From NCBI GenBank assembly GCA_945863605.1, contig CAMAZP010000002.1, forward strand, positions 103,684 to 167,683: a stretch of DNA of 64,000 nucleotides, read 5' to 3'. Source of the stretch: Chitinophaga pinensis (GTDB taxonomy: Bacteria > Bacteroidota > Bacteroidia > Flavobacteriales_D > Crocinitomicaceae). A program made the position numbers and the translations under genes. The notes beneath the pieces were generated by a model, which was not told where the DNA came from, ran no database searches, and worked only from the letters and a program-made list of their open reading frames with translations. Shown here one piece after another: positions 45,039 to 52,125 of the stretch. Positions within the stretch are counted from its first letter, which is position 1; every line of letters starts with the position of its first letter.

Positions 45039-46586
45039 ATGGCAACTCCGCAAGAGAAATTAGCAAATGCACTGGAACACTTGAAGTCTTTACAAGATAA
45101 AGGTGTTCTTGCTTTTCGTCATGCTGATTTTTCTCGTATGGATCGCGAAATTTTAATGAAGCATAATTTTCTGGAAGAGGTGCTTCGAGGTTGGTACATT
45201 GCAACTCCGAATGATCGAAAGAAAGGAGATAGTACAGCGTGGTTCACTTCGTTTTGGGGATTTACAGCTCAATACTTGTCGCATCGTTTTGGTGAAAATT
45301 ATTGTCTTTCTGTAGAACAATCTTTATCCATCCATGTGGGGAATGAAACAATTCCTCATCAATTAATCATTCGTTGTTCGGAGGAGGTAAATGGGTTGGT
45401 TACTCTTCCTTATGGTACTTCCTTATTTGTAATGCATTCTGCAAAAGCTTCCGAACTTCCTACTGGTACTTATCACGGTTTACGATTGATTGACTTCCAT
45501 TACGCATTGGTTCATTGCAGTCCTTCGGTTTATGTGCAAAGACCAACGGAAATGCGCACGGCTCTTCTGATGATTTCGGATGTTTCGGAATTGCTTCGTA
45601 TTTTGTTGGATGGTGGTCATTCCTCTATTGCAGGAAGATTGGTTGGGGCATTTCGAAATGTAAAACGCGATAAAGAAGCTGATGCCATCTTGAAAACCAT
45701 GACTTCGGCAGGTTATAGCATTCGAGAATCGGATCCATTTGAACAGGAGACACCTCAACTTTTAGCACATCGTATTGTATCGCCGTATGTTCATCGTATT
45801 CAATTGATGTGGAACGCTATGCGGCCGGCAATTATAGAATTATTCCCTAAAGTACCGGGAATTCCAACAAACCATAGTCGCTACCTTCAACAAATAGAAG
45901 ATCTTTATACTACAGATGCCTATCATTCCTTATCCATTGAACGCTATCAAGTAACACCTGAATTGATTGAACTTGTGCGAAGCGGTAAATGGGATGCGAA
46001 AAGCAGTTCATACGAAAAGCAACAGCGCGATGCGATGGCAGCTCGTGGGTATTATCAAGCGTTTCAAGAAGTCAAAAAAAGTGTTGAGCTTATCTTGAAA
46101 GGTGAAAATCCCGGGAAAGTATTAAACGATCATCACGGTGATTGGTATCGGGAATTGTTCGCTCCCAGTGTGACTGCAGGTATATTAAAGCCTTCTGACT
46201 TGGCAGGCTATCGGGTTAATCAAGTGTATATTGGTCAATCTAAACACACGCCTTTGAATAAAGATGCTGTTCGAGATACTATGCCCATCTTATTTGAATT
46301 GCTTTCGCAAGAAACACATGCAGGGGTGCGCGCTGTTTTAGGTCATTTCTTTTTCGTTTACATTCATCCTTATATGGATGGAAATGGACGTATCGGTCGA
46401 TTCATTTTAAATGCGATGCTTTGTTCCGGGGGCTATCCGTGGACAGTCATTCCTGTTGAATACCGGGATGCATATATGCAAGCATTAGAAAACGCAAGTG
46501 TTGAGCAGAACATCGTTCCCTTTGCTGAATTCATTGCAAAACTCGTTCAAAAAGGATTGGAAAACAATCCGGTAGCGAAAATCTAA
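45039..46586 (+). CDS. Fic family protein with AbiEi-like N-terminal region
   Basis: 515 aa. The first 220 residues (LKSLQDKGVLAFRHADFSR, VLRGWYIATP, GENYCLSVEQSLSIHVGN) resemble the AbiEi-type antitoxin/winged-helix module found before Fic domains. The Fic core has HPYMDGNGRIGR from His443, the complete AMPylation motif. The expected inhibitory motif (S/T)xxxE(G/N) before it reads SLSIER, with Arg in place of Gly/Asn. Fic enzymes transfer AMP from ATP to target proteins. It is divergent from a small HTH-like gene, with two repeat arrays between them. GC and codon use look higher than in the core genes. Confidence 0.9.
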   Translation: MATPQEKLANALEHLKSLQDKGVLAFRHADFSRMDREILMKHNFLEEVLRGWYIATPNDRKKGDSTAWFTSFWGFTAQYLSHRFGENYCLSVEQSLSIHVGNETIPHQLIIRCSEEVNGLVTLPYGTSLFVMHSAKASELPTGTYHGLRLIDFHYALVHCSPSVYVQRPTEMRTALLMISDVSELLRILLDGGHSSIAGRLVGAFRNVKRDKEADAILKTMTSAGYSIRESDPFEQETPQLLAHRIVSPYVHRIQLMWNAMRPAIIELFPKVPGIPTNHSRYLQQIEDLYTTDAYHSLSIERYQVTPELIELVRSGKWDAKSSSYEKQQRDAMAARGYYQAFQEVKKSVELILKGENPGKVLNDHHGDWYRELFAPSVTAGILKPSDLAGYRVNQVYIGQSKHTPLNKDAVRDTMPILFELLSQETHAGVRAVLGHFFFVYIHPYMDGNGRIGRFILNAMLCSGGYPWTVIPVEYRDAYMQALENASVEQNIVPFAEFIAKLVQKGLENNPVAKI

Positions 46587-46729
46587 GCTCAATTTTTCAA
46601 GTCTATTACTGACTATTCGGACAATTATGCACGTTTCTTTCCACACGGACAAGGGCATGGTGCTGAGGTGTTTGGGCTGCTGTACTTTTGGTTCATCTGA
46701 TTTCAACTCGCGAGGAAAAAAGGATGTCG

Positions 46730-46746
46730 GCTGAGAGGGTCTCAGC
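46730..46746 (+). promoter_or_regulatory. Leader hairpin before the array protein gene
   Basis: GCTGAGA GGG TCTCAGC, a perfect 7-bp stem with a 3-base loop, 30 bases upstream of the start at 46777. No T run follows, so it is not a terminator; possibly a 5' leader structure. Confidence 0.4.
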
Positions 46747-46776
46747 TATGAATTATTAATCAAAATACACTTTAAA

Positions 46777-47526
46777 ATGGCAAAGCAAATTGGCATTATT
46801 AAGTTGAAAGGCACCATCGGAGATTTGTCTTTCTACAAAACAAAGGACGGTCACTTGGCTCGTGAAAAAGGTGGTGTTGATGCGGAACGAATTAAAAACG
46901 ATCCTGCGTTTGAACGTACTCGTGAAAACGGAGCTGAGTTCGGAAGTGCTGCTAAATCCGGGAAACTGGTGCGTGATGCGTTTCGAACGTTGATGATGCG
47001 TTCTTCGGATGGAAGGGTGACAGCTCGTTTAACGAAGCTGATGTCTGACATTCGTGCATTGGACACGACGAGTGCTCGTGGTGAACGTAACGTGGCGGTT
47101 GCAATTGTGGATCCTGCTGCAAAGGATTTGTTAAAAGGGTTCAACTTTAACAACCGAGCAATTCTAGGAGCTGTATTGTACCGACCGTTTTCTGTGAACA
47201 CAGGTGCGGGTGAAATCGCAATTCAAGGGCTTGTTCCGAATCTACATGTGGCTTTTCCTTCGGGAGCTACGCACATGGCTTTCTCGGGAGCCTGGGCAAA
47301 AGTTGATTTTGCAACGGACACGTACAGCGTGGAGTTAACGAACACGGAAAACCTGGTGATCGATGCAACGCAAACGGACTTGTTGTTGGCGGCAGGAACT
47401 GCACCAACGGGAACAGGAACCGATGTGTTTTTATTGATGGTGGAATTTTTCCAAGAAGTGAATGGCGTTCAGTATTCGATGAATAACGGAGCATACAACG
47501 CCCTTTCTATCGTGGATGTAGCGTAA
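46777..47526 (+). CDS. Conserved Bacteroidota protein of unknown function (KGTIGDLSFYK type)
   Basis: 249 aa, no signal peptide. The N-terminus is highly patterned: GIIKLKGTIGDLSFYKTKDG, HLAREKGGVDAERIKNDPAF, ERTRENGAEFGSAAKSGKLV. The rest is beta-rich with a closing NGAYNALSIVDVA. I have seen similar proteins in other Bacteroidota but know no function. Base composition is clearly higher in GC than the core genes. It is followed in the same direction by two small membrane proteins and four paralogous small proteins, and this conserved order suggests a dedicated system. The shape (a basic N-terminal arm and beta-rich body) would suit a self-assembling or scaffold protein, but that is guesswork. 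Confidence 0.8.
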   Translation: MAKQIGIIKLKGTIGDLSFYKTKDGHLAREKGGVDAERIKNDPAFERTRENGAEFGSAAKSGKLVRDAFRTLMMRSSDGRVTARLTKLMSDIRALDTTSARGERNVAVAIVDPAAKDLLKGFNFNNRAILGAVLYRPFSVNTGAGEIAIQGLVPNLHVAFPSGATHMAFSGAWAKVDFATDTYSVELTNTENLVIDATQTDLLLAAGTAPTGTGTDVFLLMVEFFQEVNGVQYSMNNGAYNALSIVDVA

Positions 47527-47538
47527 TCTTTTTAGACT

Positions 47539-47778
47539 ATGGGACTGAAAAAACGATGGGATGAACTTTCTTCCATGGGAGAACGCATCCAGCAAGAAAC
47601 ACCGCCTTTCTTCAAAAAACTGCGTGCGATTGGTTTAGTGGTAGCGGCTATCGGAACATCCATTGTGATGGCACCGATAGCTTTACCAGCACTGCTTACA
47701 ACGATTGGGGGTTACCTCATCGTAGGTGGTTCGGTGCTTACTGCAATCAGTCAAGCAACAGTTGAAGAAGGGGAATGA
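47539..47778 (+). CDS. Small two-helix membrane protein (holin-like)
   Basis: 79 aa. A charged, amphipathic N-terminus (MGLKKRWDELSSMGERIQQE) precedes two hydrophobic helices, AIGLVVAAIGTSIVMAPIAL and LLTTIGGYLIVGGSVLTAIS, and an acidic tail (VEEGE). The layout is that of a phage-type holin or a pore-forming small protein. It follows the 249-aa protein by 12 bases. Function is inferred only from topology. Confidence 0.75.
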   Translation: MGLKKRWDELSSMGERIQQETPPFFKKLRAIGLVVAAIGTSIVMAPIALPALLTTIGGYLIVGGSVLTAISQATVEEGE

Positions 47779-47809
47779 ACAGAAGTATTAACCTTTAAAA
47801 TTCAGAAAA

Positions 47810-48040
47810 ATGGATACTGGAATTTTGGAAAATGGCTGCACGAACAGCGACTTTTTGTTAAACGTAAAAACCAAGAAAAACATTCGTTTCAAAGCAGGGG
47901 CTGACGTAAGCTCCAGCGTGAACATCATGGATGTGAGCTTGGATGAGGACGTGACAGAAACGCACGAGTTCTTAGGTATCAGCATTCGATTGGGTTCGAA
48001 GAACTGCCCGAAAGTTGATACTGCGATAGCTAGTAATTAA
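47810..48040 (+). CDS. Small Cys-pair protein, array paralog 1
   Basis: 76 aa: GCTNSDFLLNVKTKKNIRFK, AGADVSSSVNIMDVSLDEDV, then TETHEFLGISIRLGSKNC and a short tail. Shares with three further genes the pattern G-C-[TA]-x-SD-[FL]-x-LNVK, RFKAG[AS]-[ED]-[LV]-S, VN-x-MDV, ED-[VI]-T and a late Cys. No signal peptide or membrane helix. Two conserved cysteines could form a disulphide or metal site. Directly behind its stop is a 12-bp hairpin and the 143-bp palindromic element. Family unknown to me. Confidence 0.75.
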   Translation: MDTGILENGCTNSDFLLNVKTKKNIRFKAGADVSSSVNIMDVSLDEDVTETHEFLGISIRLGSKNCPKVDTAIASN

Positions 48041-48042
48041 CC

Positions 48043-48073
48043 TTTCTTTTTTAGCATTGCCCTAAAAAAGAAA
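48043..48073. repeat. Hairpin behind paralog 1
   Basis: A perfect 12-bp stem TTTCTTTTTTAG / CTAAAAAAGAAA with loop CATTGCC, starting three bases after the stop of paralog 1. The copy behind paralog 2 (48814-48838) has the same loop and a compensatory A-T to G-C change in the stem, so the structure is conserved, not just the sequence. Confidence 0.7.
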
Positions 48074-48080
48074 CAAAAAA

Positions 48081-48223
48081 GGTCTAGCGCTGGAAAGATT
48101 CAGCTACCCTCATCTTCCTTGTTGCTAAAATTTCTGAAACTCGCTCTCGTGCCTCGGCTCAGACAGCCAGAAATTTAAACGCAACTTCGTCGTGTGGGTC
48201 CCAGTTGAATCTTTCAATGCGCG
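48081..48223. repeat. 143-bp palindromic element, copy A
   Basis: Nested inverted repeats: GCGC at both ends, GAAAGATTCAGCT against AGTTGAATCTTTC, ACCC/GGGT, GTTGC/GCAAC and AAATTTCTG/CAGAAATTT, with GGCT..AGCC at the centre. Identical to copy B (48847-48989) except for one base. It contains no gene. It could be a MITE-like element or a structured RNA; weaker similarity extends about 35 bases beyond both copies. Confidence 0.85.
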
Positions 48224-48331
48224 TTGGATTTATGGGAGAATTTCGATTCTTGGGTATTGTTGCAAATTATTGGGTAAAGTCAAAAAGAAAACCATTTCAA
48301 AACAGAAAATTAGATTAAAAAAAATAATTGA

Positions 48332-48523
48332 ATGCCACACGCACACGATCATACCACCGCTTGGGGAACACTGTCGGGAACTGTATTGACAGTTTTAGCG
48401 ACGATTGATTCCATGGATATAATTAAAACCGTGGTTCTGGCCATTATAGGTGCCAGCGTGAGTTTTTGTGTGAGCTTGTTTTGGAAATGGGTTTGGGCTA
48501 GAATAAGACGGCCCTTCGATTAA
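48332..48523 (+). CDS. Small two-helix membrane protein (holin-like), second
   Basis: 63 aa: a His-rich start (MPHAHDHTTAW), a first helix GTLSGTVLTVLATID, and a second helix KTVVLAIIGASVSFCVSLFW followed by a basic end (KWVWARIRRPFD). Short soluble start, two helices and a basic tail are the layout of class II/III holins. A terminator follows. It lies between paralogs 1 and 2. Confidence 0.75.
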   Translation: MPHAHDHTTAWGTLSGTVLTVLATIDSMDIIKTVVLAIIGASVSFCVSLFWKWVWARIRRPFD

Positions 48524-48569
48524 CTCAGGGTGAAAACCAAAAGAAAAATAATTTATTGTTAAACGTTGA

Positions 48570-48599
48570 AATGCTCTCGGGAAACCGGGGGCATTTTTT
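48570..48599 (+). terminator. Terminator after the second holin-like gene
   Basis: Stem AATGCTCTCGG (48570-48580) with GAAA loop and CCGGGGGCATT (48585-48595), two G-U pairs, followed by TTTT. It lies 47 bases after the small membrane protein gene and ends the first part of the array. Confidence 0.8.
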
Positions 48600-48613
48600 A
48601 AATCTTAGAAAAA

Positions 48614-48814
48614 ATGGAAAAAGTAATTGATGGTGGATGCACCAATTCTGACTTTGAGTTGAACGTGAAAAAGAAATCTGTTCGTTTTAAGGCAGGAGCT
48701 GAACTGAGTTCGAGCGTGAATAAAATGGATGTGGATTTGGTGGAAGATGTCACAGATACGCACGAAATTTTGGGGATCAGTATTGTGATGCGCTCGGAGA
48801 AGTGTGTTATTTAA
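48614..48814 (+). CDS. Small Cys-pair protein, array paralog 2
   Basis: 66 aa: MEKVIDGGCTNSDFELNVKK, KSVRFKAGAELSSSVNKMDV, DLVEDVTDTHEILGISIVMR, SEKCVI. Closest to paralog 3 (nearly the same sequence through the centre). The conserved Cys9 and the Cys near the end are kept. The stop is followed immediately by a hairpin and the second copy of the 143-bp element, so gene plus 3' element look duplicated as one unit from paralog 1. Family unknown. Confidence 0.75.
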   Translation: MEKVIDGGCTNSDFELNVKKKSVRFKAGAELSSSVNKMDVDLVEDVTDTHEILGISIVMRSEKCVI

Positions 48815-48838
48815 CTTTTTGGCATTGCCCCAAAAAGT
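48814..48838. repeat. Hairpin behind paralog 2
   Basis: A 9-bp stem ACTTTTTGG / CCAAAAAGT with loop CATTGCC, overlapping the last base of paralog 2. It matches the hairpin behind paralog 1 with a compensatory base-pair change next to the loop. Confidence 0.7.
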
Positions 48839-48846
48839 AACAAAAA

Positions 48847-48989
48847 GGTCTAGCGCTGGAAAGATTCAGCTACCCTCATCTTCCTCGTTGCTAAAATTTC
48901 TGAAACTCGCTCTCGTGCCTCGGCTCAGACAGCCAGAAATTTAAACGCAACTTCGTCGTGTGGGTCCCAGTTGAATCTTTCAATGCGCG
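48847..48989. repeat. 143-bp palindromic element, copy B
   Basis: Same length and sequence as copy A (48081-48223) except one C/T difference before GTTGC. It lies in the same place relative to paralog 2 as copy A does to paralog 1. No gene inside. The near-identity while the flanking genes have drifted suggests recent copying or strong selection. Confidence 0.85.
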
Positions 48990-49101
48990 GGGATTTTGGA
49001 AGAGAATTCGATTTTGGGTTTTCACTTTCAATCTCCTGAAAAAATAGAAGTTAGGGCATTTGTAGTTTTCATTTTTTAAACTAGGTGCTTATTGTTTAAC
49101 C

Positions 49102-49124
49102 GCCCTGGGCGATGAGCCCAAGGC
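49102..49124 (+). promoter_or_regulatory. Hairpin in front of paralog 3
   Basis: GCC-ct-GGGC gatga GCCC-aa-GGC: two short stems around a 5-base loop, followed by an A run and, 14 bases later, the ATG at 49139. The same 23 bases recur before paralog 4. Near the start codon it could act on translation; it has no T run on this strand. Confidence 0.6.
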
Positions 49125-49138
49125 AAAAAGAGAAAGTC

Positions 49139-49351
49139 ATGGAAAAAGTAATTGACGAAGGATGTGCCCATTCGGATTTTGTGTTGAATGTGAAAAAGAA
49201 TACCATTCGGTTTAAGGCAGGTTCGGAGTTGAGTTCGAGCGTGAATAGAATGGATGTGGATTTGGTGGAAGATGTCACAGACACACACGAAACAATGGGA
49301 ATCAGTATTGTGATGCGCTCGGAGAAGTGCATACAGAAAGTTGAAGTTTAA
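49139..49351 (+). CDS. Small Cys-pair protein, array paralog 3
   Basis: 70 aa from the ATG at 49139 (MEKVIDEGCAHSDFVLNVKK); an in-frame ATG at 49112 lies inside the upstream hairpin and would add nine residues not present in paralog 2, so the later start is chosen. Central part NTIRFKAGSELSSSVNRMDV and DLVEDVTDTHETMGISIVMR as in paralog 2; late Cys in SEKC. Family unknown. Confidence 0.75.
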   Translation: MEKVIDEGCAHSDFVLNVKKNTIRFKAGSELSSSVNRMDVDLVEDVTDTHETMGISIVMRSEKCIQKVEV

Positions 49352-49354
49352 TCA

Positions 49355-49377
49355 GCCCTGGGCGATGAGCCCAAGGC
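49355..49377 (+). promoter_or_regulatory. Hairpin in front of paralog 4
   Basis: The same 23-base double-stem as before paralog 3, here 14 bases before the ATG at 49392. Two identical copies at the same distance from paralogous starts suggest a function at the start site or recent duplication. Confidence 0.6.
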
Positions 49378-49391
49378 AAAAAAAGTAAGTT

Positions 49392-49598
49392 ATGGTAAAT
49401 CTAAAAGAAGGAGATTGCACAAGCTCCGATTTGATTTTGAATGTCAAAACCAAAAGAGATGTAACACGTTTTAAAGCCGGTGCCGAGTTAAGCGGTAAAG
49501 TGAATAAAATGGATGTGACCGTTGATGAGGATATCACCGACGAAGCACAGGAATGGAAAATCACGCTGGTGCTGACATCGGAACGATGTTCAAAGTGA
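49392..49598 (+). CDS. Small Cys-pair protein, array paralog 4
   Basis: 68 aa, the most divergent copy: MVNLKEGDCTSSDLILNVKT, KRDVTRFKAGAELSGKVNKM, DVTVDEDITDEAQEWKITLV, LTSERCSK. The two cysteines and the RFKAGAELS and VNKMDV blocks are kept, while THE-x-LGISI is replaced by AQEWKIT. It closes the array and is followed by a strong terminator. Family unknown. Confidence 0.75.
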   Translation: MVNLKEGDCTSSDLILNVKTKRDVTRFKAGAELSGKVNKMDVTVDEDITDEAQEWKITLVLTSERCSK

Positions 49599-49614
49599 GT
49601 AAACAGAAAAGCAG

Positions 49615-49642
49615 AACGCCACCTCATCGGGTGGCGTTTTTT
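49615..49642 (+). terminator. Terminator of the array, copy 1 of a duplicated terminator
   Basis: Stem AACGCCACC (49615-49623) / GGTGGCGTT (49630-49638), loop TCATCG, then a T run. The same 28 bases recur at 52098-52125. Confidence 0.9.
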
Positions 49643-49809
49643 AGCTATAAATTCAAGGATTGTAGTTGTTATTATTATTTTGTTGAACGAACCGTTGCCC
49701 GGCGTAAGACCCAATTTTTAAATAATTCGTTTTTTAGAAGATAATTTTTTCAACTTTTCTATTTTCGAAGCGTAATTTTGGGCTGATGCTTAAGCAACTT
49801 TTACAAACA

Positions 49810-50712
49810 TTATTTCCATCCATAATATGTTTTTATTCCATCTGCTAGTAAACTTCCAGCCGCTCCAATTCCAATATCCCATCCTCCGCTCATTGAGGCT
49901 AGAAGCATTTTTGATATCCATCCCTTGACCTTGTCTCCGAATTCATACTTTTCAATATCGGGATTATCATCATCAATTATAGTCTGTAGTTCTAAAATTT
50001 CAGATTTAGACATTCCATTCGATTCAAACACTTTTTGTAATTCGTTAAAATTGCCTTTAGTTATATTTTTTACATTCTGTTTGTTATTATCACCAATAAT
50101 GATGGTTGCGTTGTCACCGAAAACAGTAGAATGGAATAATCCACCTACCTTTTCTTTTTCTTTTCCTTTGGTAAATTCGTCAATATTATCTTCATCTATT
50201 TCTTCGTTCAAATTCAATAAAAAATCCAAAAGTTTAGTTTTTATCGCTGTTAGAACCTGTGTGATTTGAACTTTATCAAGTTGTTGACGTGCATGTTCAA
50301 TAACATAACCATTACCTAAAGATTTCGAAATGTAATTACAAACTTCAGGGGTTACATGATTTCCCATTTTACTTCCTTGATTGTCGTAAATGAACTGATC
50401 TAATGTGGAAATACTTTGGTATATTCTAACGGAAGTTAATCCTTCTGCAATTTCCTTATCGATACCGGTTAATGGAATGGGATAATTACTGGCTCGTTGG
50501 AATCCATTTGACATTGATCCAATAACTTGACATTTTAATTTTCTATATTCCGGTAGTTCATCGGTATCATATCCGTTTAACTCATTATCTATCCAACTTT
50601 TCAGCTCTTCATTTTTAAGTTTAAAAGCGAGAACCTTAGTCTTTATTAATATATCAGTAAGTTTTGAATTTCCGTTACTTATTTCTTCGATTAATTCATC
50701 TATTATTTTCAT
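49810..50712 (-). CDS. AbiTii-domain protein
   Basis: 300 aa. The N-terminal 100 residues (LIEEISNGNSKLTDILIKTK, VLAFKLKNEELKSWIDNELN, GYDTDELPEYR) match the AbiTii domain, found in an abortive-infection phage-defence protein and in related two-domain proteins. A middle segment FHSTVFGDNATIIIGDNNKQ looks like a short beta-turn spacer, and the C-terminal end is hydrophobic with Gly-rich turns (GGWDIGIGAAGSLLADG). It lies between the two copies of the duplicated terminator, so it is part of an insert in the array. Mechanism unknown. Confidence 0.78.
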   Translation of the reverse strand: MKIIDELIEEISNGNSKLTDILIKTKVLAFKLKNEELKSWIDNELNGYDTDELPEYRKLKCQVIGSMSNGFQRASNYPIPLTGIDKEIAEGLTSVRIYQSISTLDQFIYDNQGSKMGNHVTPEVCNYISKSLGNGYVIEHARQQLDKVQITQVLTAIKTKLLDFLLNLNEEIDEDNIDEFTKGKEKEKVGGLFHSTVFGDNATIIIGDNNKQNVKNITKGNFNELQKVFESNGMSKSEILELQTIIDDDNPDIEKYEFGDKVKGWISKMLLASMSGGWDIGIGAAGSLLADGIKTYYGWK

Positions 50713-50756
50713 GTCTGTTTTGATTGACTATATCTTATTAATACACACAAAAAAAA

Positions 50757-50788
50757 TTCGCTAAAAAAATATTATTTCTTTTAGCGAA
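50757..50788. repeat. Hairpin upstream of the AbiTii gene
   Basis: TTCGCTAAAA and TTTTAGCGAA form a perfect 10-bp stem with a 12-base loop, 45-76 bases before the start at 50712. Could be an operator or a 5' leader structure. Confidence 0.5.
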
Positions 50789-50828
50789 GCCTTTTAACGC
50801 TATTTGCTAAATTAATAACAATACAAAC

Positions 50829-50985
50829 ATGTGATTTTTGTAAGAAATGGTCAATTTGATCTAAAAGGAAGCAAAAAAACTGCTGAATTGCCTATTGAGT
50901 AAAGGAATTGATTCGTTTTGGTGTATTTTGATTTGTGCAAAAAAATAGTACATGTACTAATAAAATTAGGGGTTTATACTATTTA
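50829..50985. repeat. Long intergenic repeat, copy 1
   Basis: Resembles copies at 53945-54190 and 58889-59150. Shared parts: GTAAGAAATGG, a GCCTATTGAGTAAAGG-like stretch (GGCTTATTGGGTA in others), TTTTGGTGTATTTTGATTTGT, and the end ATAGTACATGTACTA...TTAGGGGTTTATACTATTT. It ends over the stop of the hydrolase gene. Each copy lies upstream of a minus-strand accessory gene. Confidence 0.6.
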
Positions 50986-52007
50986 GTGTCAATGGTTGAC
51001 ATGGACCAATTCACGAATGAATTCATTACTTCGTGCCATTTTCCTTGACGATGATCTGGTAGACCGTCGGATTTTATTGGAAAAAAATTATGTTCTAGAT
51101 TTGGATAGCGCTTTATTGCGTAATTGGTTTTGTTGTTTTCTATAAAAAACAATGGGAGTAGATCACAATAGTCAGCTACAATGTCCTGACTTCCATAAGC
51201 AATATACACTGGGATTTTTAATTTAACCAAATCGGTAATGGTAGGTTTTGAAAAAGATTTCCAGGATATTAAACTTGGATGAACTTTTGCTGAATCTTTC
51301 GATTGAATCGATTTATAGAAATCGTATTGTTCTTGCTGGAGCGAATCGGCTTTTTCCCATGAAATTTTTCCTGATTCTGCATTTTTTCTAATCTGCCTTA
51401 TGGATTGATCAATTCTTCCATTTGGATTATAACCGAACAGCCCCAACTCAGTGATATCCTTATTTGACGAAGCAATTCCAACAGCAACACGCGCCCCCTG
51501 GGAATGTCCTACAACAACTATCTTATTTGAATTAACCCATTTTTGTTTGCGAAGAAATTTTATTACTGTGTTTGCTCTGTTTACATAGTTTTCTGAATAA
51601 TCTGCTTTAAGATAATCTAATGAATAGCTGTATTGATTCGATGTATCGGTGATATAATTGTATTGGGAATTTAGGTGTTCGCTCCCCACAATTACCGGTG
51701 TTTTTGGCATTGATATTACAACAACATGGTAATGCTTTTTCATTTCATTCACGTCAAAATTGTTTAAGGCTACCGGAATGATGCCTTGGTCGGGAAAATC
51801 AAAAAATAACGGAACGGGTTGAGAACCTTGACAAAAAAGCAAAACAGGTTTTTTTACAGTTAGACTTGTATCAGCTACGACAAAATCAATCGTGTCTTTT
51901 TTTAATGTTATTTGAAAATGTGAATATTCATTTGCAATATTACTTTTTCTTTGGCCGAAACATGAAATTACCAAGATTAAGAAAATGATTGTTTGTGTGA
52001 TTTTCAT
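50979..52007 (-). CDS. Secreted alpha/beta hydrolase
   Basis: 342 aa. A signal peptide ends near LVISCFGQRK, with a Cys that could be lipidated. The nucleophile elbow GHSQGARVAV, a late Asp (YGSQDIVADYCD) and His (NLEHNFF) give an alpha/beta hydrolase triad of the dienelactone-hydrolase/peptidase S9-like group. The central part (YKSIQSKDSAKVHPSLISWK) is a lid. It lies inside the terminator-bracketed insert with the AbiTii gene. Substrate unknown. Confidence 0.82.
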   Translation of the reverse strand: MKITQTIIFLILVISCFGQRKSNIANEYSHFQITLKKDTIDFVVADTSLTVKKPVLLFCQGSQPVPLFFDFPDQGIIPVALNNFDVNEMKKHYHVVVISMPKTPVIVGSEHLNSQYNYITDTSNQYSYSLDYLKADYSENYVNRANTVIKFLRKQKWVNSNKIVVVGHSQGARVAVGIASSNKDITELGLFGYNPNGRIDQSIRQIRKNAESGKISWEKADSLQQEQYDFYKSIQSKDSAKVHPSLISWKSFSKPTITDLVKLKIPVYIAYGSQDIVADYCDLLPLFFIENNKTNYAIKRYPNLEHNFFPIKSDGLPDHRQGKWHEVMNSFVNWSMSTIDTK

Positions 52008-52097
52008 TTATAGCGTTTTACTTTGATTGCTGATAAACGCCAAATGACGAAAAAAGCATGTAATTACGAAATTAAATAAAAGGTAAGCATTTACCAA

Positions 52098-52125
52098 AAC
52101 GCCACCTCATCGGGTGGCGTTTTTT
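52098..52125 (-). terminator. Terminator, copy 2 of a duplicated terminator
   Basis: Identical to copy 1 at 49615-49642 (stem AACGCCACC/GGTGGCGTT, loop TCATCG). It lies at the end of the DUF6943-like gene, and the stem can work in both directions. Together the two copies bracket 2.45 kb. Confidence 0.85.

Noticed and set aside
44570..45100. A 176-codon plus-strand frame
   Set aside because: It lies antisense to the HTH-like gene, runs through the 24-bp repeats and into fic, and its sequence is low-complexity; the repeats create the open frame.
47267..47494. Antisense frame within the 249-aa protein gene
   Set aside because: It mirrors a well-patterned coding sequence of higher GC; its protein is proline-rich and unlike any family.
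49102..49377. The two 23-bp hairpins as terminators
   Set aside because: No T run follows on the plus strand, and both lie just before start codons.
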